A stretch of 35,574 nt of DNA from Porphyromonadaceae bacterium UBA3327 (GTDB lineage: Bacteria > Bacteroidota > Bacteroidia > Bacteroidales > Muribaculaceae), in assembly GCA_002361155.1 (NCBI GenBank), contig DERZ01000002.1, positions 30,532 to 66,105 of the forward strand, in the 5' to 3' direction. The stretch's first letter is position 1. Every line of letters starts with the position of its first letter. Of this stretch, positions 33,023 to 35,574 are shown in pieces. Position numbers and translations under genes: made by a program. Below the pieces are notes generated by a model. That model saw nothing but the letters and a program-made list of their open reading frames with translations, searched no databases and was not told where the DNA came from.

Positions 33023-35164
33023 ATGAAACGTTTCCTCTTTTTCCTCATTCTCTCCTTAATCCTTCCGGTAGCCGGGACACTGGCCGCCTCTGCGGCGCCG
33101 GCCCCTCAGCGCTATATACCGTCGCTTATCCGTATCTCCGACGATGCGGCTATCGCCGCGCTCGAAGAGGATGGAGCCAAGGTGTGGCACCGCCGGGGCG
33201 ACATCATAATCGCCTTTCTCCCCGATGAACCCGCGACGGCGACCGGTGCGATGACCGGCAGTCAGCATAACGGAAGTGTTCCTTCCGCCATCCGGCGTGC
33301 GCGGCGTCTCCCAGGCGTGGAGCACATAGAGCGTTCGCGGCGTCTCAGCCCGTCGCTTGACACGGCCCGCTCGCACTTCGCCGCCGAGGATGTCCTCATA
33401 GGCAAAGGTTTTCCGCAACCCTACACCGGCAAGGGCGTTGTGGTGGGGCTCGTCGACATCGGTTTCGACCCTCTCCATGTCAATTTCCTCGCAGATGACG
33501 GTACCCCGCGTGTCCGCAGGTTCGTGACCATCAACGACACTCTCGCCCTGAAGAACGTGATGACCACCCGTGAGGAATTCGAGGCTGTCCGCACCGACGA
33601 TCCCGACGAGTGGCACGCCACCCACGTGGCCGGTATCATGGCTGGCGGTTACAAAGACAACGGATTCAACGGTATAGCGTCGGACGCCGAGATCGTGGCA
33701 TGCACCTCGTTGCTGTACGATGCCGGTATCCTTGCCGGCATAGAGGAGATAGTGGGATACGCCAGGTCGCAGGGGAAGCGCTGCGTGGTCAACCTCTCGC
33801 TTGCCGGATACATCGGGCCGCACGACGGCACATCGCTCTGCGACCAGTATCTCGCCATGCTCGGCGAAGAGGCTTTCATCTGCCTTGCCACCGGCAATGC
33901 CGGCGATACCTACAACGCTTTGTCGCAGACCTTCACCGAACAGCATCCGACTGCACGCGTGCGCATTCACTGCAGTGACTGGATGCAGTTCGACATGACC
34001 GGAGCCACCGACATCTGGAGTGTAGACTCCACCCCTCTCCGGGCAAGGATTCTTGTCTACGACGAGTACACCCGCGAAGTGGTGTATGCCTCTTCCGAGC
34101 AGGATGCGTCGATCGATTTTCTTTATCGCATCGAGTCCGGCTCGGATCCGGAATTTGCCCACTACTATGACGGCTGGATCGAACTCGAGGGCTGGGAGCG
34201 CGACCGGGAGAACGGACGTTGCCATCTTTTGTTGCAGTATGACGCACATACCGGCATAAGAGTTCCCGGCAAGCAATGGGCGCGCTACAACATAGCCCTC
34301 GAGGTGACAGGTCCCGCAGGCTCCGGAGTACAGATGTTTGCCGACGGACAATCCTCCCGCTTCGTCGGCTTTCCGGGTTGGCCGGGGCCGCATGCTGCGC
34401 TTTCCGTCAGCGACATGGCTGCCGCCGATCGCGTGATAGCTGTCGGCATGTACAACAGCCGCGCCCTGCTTCCCGTCATTGACGGCTCCTTCCGCGAAGC
34501 TTCCTTCGCGCCGATGACTGTCAGTAAATATACGGGCTTCGGTACTTTTGTCAACGGTCGCACCGTCCCCCACACCGTAGCCCCCGGCGGCGCGATAGTC
34601 TCATCCACGAGCGGACCCTTTGTCGAGGCGCACCCTGAAGCGGTGGCTTCTATGTGTGCCCGGTCGGAAGTAAACGGCACTACCTGTTATTGGGACAGCA
34701 ACAGCGGCACCTCGATGTCGACTCCATACGTGGCCGGTTTCTTAGCCACCTGGCTTGAGGCCGATCCAATGCTTGAATACGACGACGTGATGCGGATTAT
34801 CCTTGCCACCAACCGTCATGACTATCCGGACCCCGAAAATCCGCGTCACGGCCAGGGTTGGTTCGACCCTCGCGCCGGTCTTCAGGCAGTGGTGGAGCAA
34901 GCCGGCCTCACCGGCCTCTGGCCTTCCGCAAATAATGGTCCCCGCCTCGAATATCGCGACGGCAGCCTGACCATCTGGAATCCGGCCCGGCAGGAATGCC
35001 GTCTTGACCTGTACACTCCCGCCGGTCTTCTTCTTGCCACATACACCACGACTGCCCCTGCCGCAGATTTCCCAATCCCCGCCACAATCTCCGGTCTGAT
35101 GATCGCCGCTCTGACCACTCCTGCCACGATCCAGACGATGAAGATAGGTATTAAGTCAAAGTGA
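33023..35164 (+). CDS. Secreted S8 subtilisin-like serine protease
   Basis: A signal peptide (hydrophobic residues about 4-22, cleavage near ASA) exports the protein. A prodomain-like N-terminal region follows. The S8 catalytic residues are Asp about 146 (GLVDIGFD), His about 200 (HATHVAGI) and Ser about 565 (GTSMSTPYVAG), with the oxyanion Asn in TGNAGD (about 292). A beta-rich insertion of about 200 residues lies between the Asn and the Ser. The last 75 residues (LDLYTPAGLLLATY, then ISGLMIAAL) resemble a T9SS type A sorting domain, but only weakly. If so, it is delivered to the cell surface by the T9SS (inference). 713 residues; substrate unknown. It is transcribed away from the TPR/kinase-like gene. 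Confidence 0.92.
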   Translation: MKRFLFFLILSLILPVAGTLAASAAPAPQRYIPSLIRISDDAAIAALEEDGAKVWHRRGDIIIAFLPDEPATATGAMTGSQHNGSVPSAIRRARRLPGVEHIERSRRLSPSLDTARSHFAAEDVLIGKGFPQPYTGKGVVVGLVDIGFDPLHVNFLADDGTPRVRRFVTINDTLALKNVMTTREEFEAVRTDDPDEWHATHVAGIMAGGYKDNGFNGIASDAEIVACTSLLYDAGILAGIEEIVGYARSQGKRCVVNLSLAGYIGPHDGTSLCDQYLAMLGEEAFICLATGNAGDTYNALSQTFTEQHPTARVRIHCSDWMQFDMTGATDIWSVDSTPLRARILVYDEYTREVVYASSEQDASIDFLYRIESGSDPEFAHYYDGWIELEGWERDRENGRCHLLLQYDAHTGIRVPGKQWARYNIALEVTGPAGSGVQMFADGQSSRFVGFPGWPGPHAALSVSDMAAADRVIAVGMYNSRALLPVIDGSFREASFAPMTVSKYTGFGTFVNGRTVPHTVAPGGAIVSSTSGPFVEAHPEAVASMCARSEVNGTTCYWDSNSGTSMSTPYVAGFLATWLEADPMLEYDDVMRIILATNRHDYPDPENPRHGQGWFDPRAGLQAVVEQAGLTGLWPSANNGPRLEYRDGSLTIWNPARQECRLDLYTPAGLLLATYTTTAPAADFPIPATISGLMIAALTTPATIQTMKIGIKSK

Positions 35165-35197
35165 CAATTGTTTGCGAGATTTTCGTATGTAAAAGAA

Positions 35198-35474
35198 TTA
35201 TTTTTTGAATAGTTCCGAATGTGAGCCAAGCCTGAAAAGCGCATTCACATTATTTATCTCATCGTACCATACAAGGAGGAAATCGCCCTCAATATGTCAT
35301 TCAAGGCAGCCGTCATAGCCACCGTGCAGTTCATGCTGTCGGTATTTTGCCGGAAGACGAATCTTATTTTTCAGCAAGTCAAGGACATAATTAAACGCCT
35401 AAAGCTTTCTGAAGTTATTTAAATATCGTTTTAGAGCTTGTCTGAAATTTGAGCAAAATAATGTTATAGGGCAT
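35198..35474 (-). pseudogene. Decayed YafQ/RelE-family toxin gene
   Basis: No open frame exists here, but reading the minus strand leftwards gives a recognisable toxin. An ATG at 35474 starts MPYNIIL; after a one-base frameshift the sequence continues FRQALKRYLNNFRKL. An in-frame TAG (35399-35401) is followed by LPAKYRQHELHGGYDGC. A TGA (35297-35299) replaces the residue that is Cys in the usual ECHIE motif, and HIEGDFLLVWYDE and LFRLGSHSELFKK then run to a normal TAA at 35198-35200. The motif order, spacing and total length (about 92 codons) fit YafQ-type mRNA interferases. One frameshift and two stops make it inactive. No antitoxin gene is seen before the window ends. The AT-rich composition differs from the neighbouring genes. 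Confidence 0.75.
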
Positions 35475-35570
35475 AACAAATCCTCAGTCAAAGTGTTGAA
35501 GGATAAAACTATAATATAGTGTACAAAAAGAATCTCTATCAGACACAGTCTAAGAGTGTGTTTGAATTTA
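35431..35570 (+). repeat. Imperfect 20-bp direct repeat near the right edge
   Basis: TTAGAGCTTGTCTGAAATTT (35431-35450) and TAAGAGTGTGTTTGAATTTA (35551-35570) align without gaps at about 14 of 20 positions and are exactly 120 bp apart. The shared GAG..TGT.TGAA..TT core is reminiscent of insertion-sequence ends, but no transposase is present in the window. Low confidence. Confidence 0.3.
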
Positions 35571-35574
35571 ACTT

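Noticed and set aside
33056..34573. 505-codon open frame on the minus strand opposite the protease gene
   Set aside because: It is an antisense shadow; the plus-strand protein has the complete S8 triad and a signal peptide.

Overview
The window looks like chromosomal core sequence from a member of the Bacteroidales, most likely close to Muribaculaceae; the family is my inference. The evidence is the Bacteroidota promoter type (TAnnTTTG at -7, with TTG/TTTG about 19-20 bp upstream) in front of several genes, the near absence of Shine-Dalgarno sequences, a type IX secretion (T9SS) plug-type DUF5103 protein, a DUF3109 protein, and a GC-rich coding style next to AT-rich gaps.

Layout. 1-4344: the start of a tRNA leaving the left edge on the minus strand, then plus-strand ung, a DUF5103/T9SS-plug protein, a DUF3109 cysteine-rich protein and a cardiolipin synthase. 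4376-13626 (minus): an exopolysaccharide/capsule-type operon. Its order is WecA-like priming transferase, Wza-type export lipoprotein, Wzc-type tyrosine autokinase, PHP-type tyrosine phosphatase, UDP-glucose dehydrogenase, a GT2 and a GT4. A clear promoter and a leader of about 175 nt precede it. 13719-14644 (plus): panB with its own promoter. 14705-26506 (plus): one long operon with the whole de novo UMP pathway, purF-like, carA, carB, pyrC, pyrK, pyrD, pyrF, pyrE, pyrB. 26514-32753 (minus): a secreted type I pullulanase, a UvrD/PcrA helicase, and a TPR membrane protein with a degenerate histidine-kinase ATPase domain that is translationally coupled to the helicase. 33023-35164 (plus): a secreted subtilisin-like protease behind a structured leader. 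35165-35574: an AT-rich tail with the decayed remains of a YafQ-type toxin gene, which is not an open reading frame.

How it works together. CarAB makes carbamoyl phosphate, PyrB and PyrC convert it to dihydroorotate, PyrD with PyrK oxidises that to orotate, and PyrE and PyrF make UMP. Two points stand out. PyrB carries the zinc-binding domain of the ATCase regulatory chain PyrI fused to its C-terminus, but the nucleotide-binding half of PyrI is absent. The first gene of the operon is a long, divergent PurF paralogue with altered glutaminase and phosphoribosyl-site residues. The polysaccharide locus has priming, precursor, transfer, export and phosphorylation-control functions, but no flippase or polymerase in this window.

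I saw no defence system, CRISPR array, prophage or complete insertion sequence. The best leads are the PyrB-zinc-domain fusion, the PurF paralogue, the kinase-like protein coupled to the helicase, and the hidden toxin pseudogene.
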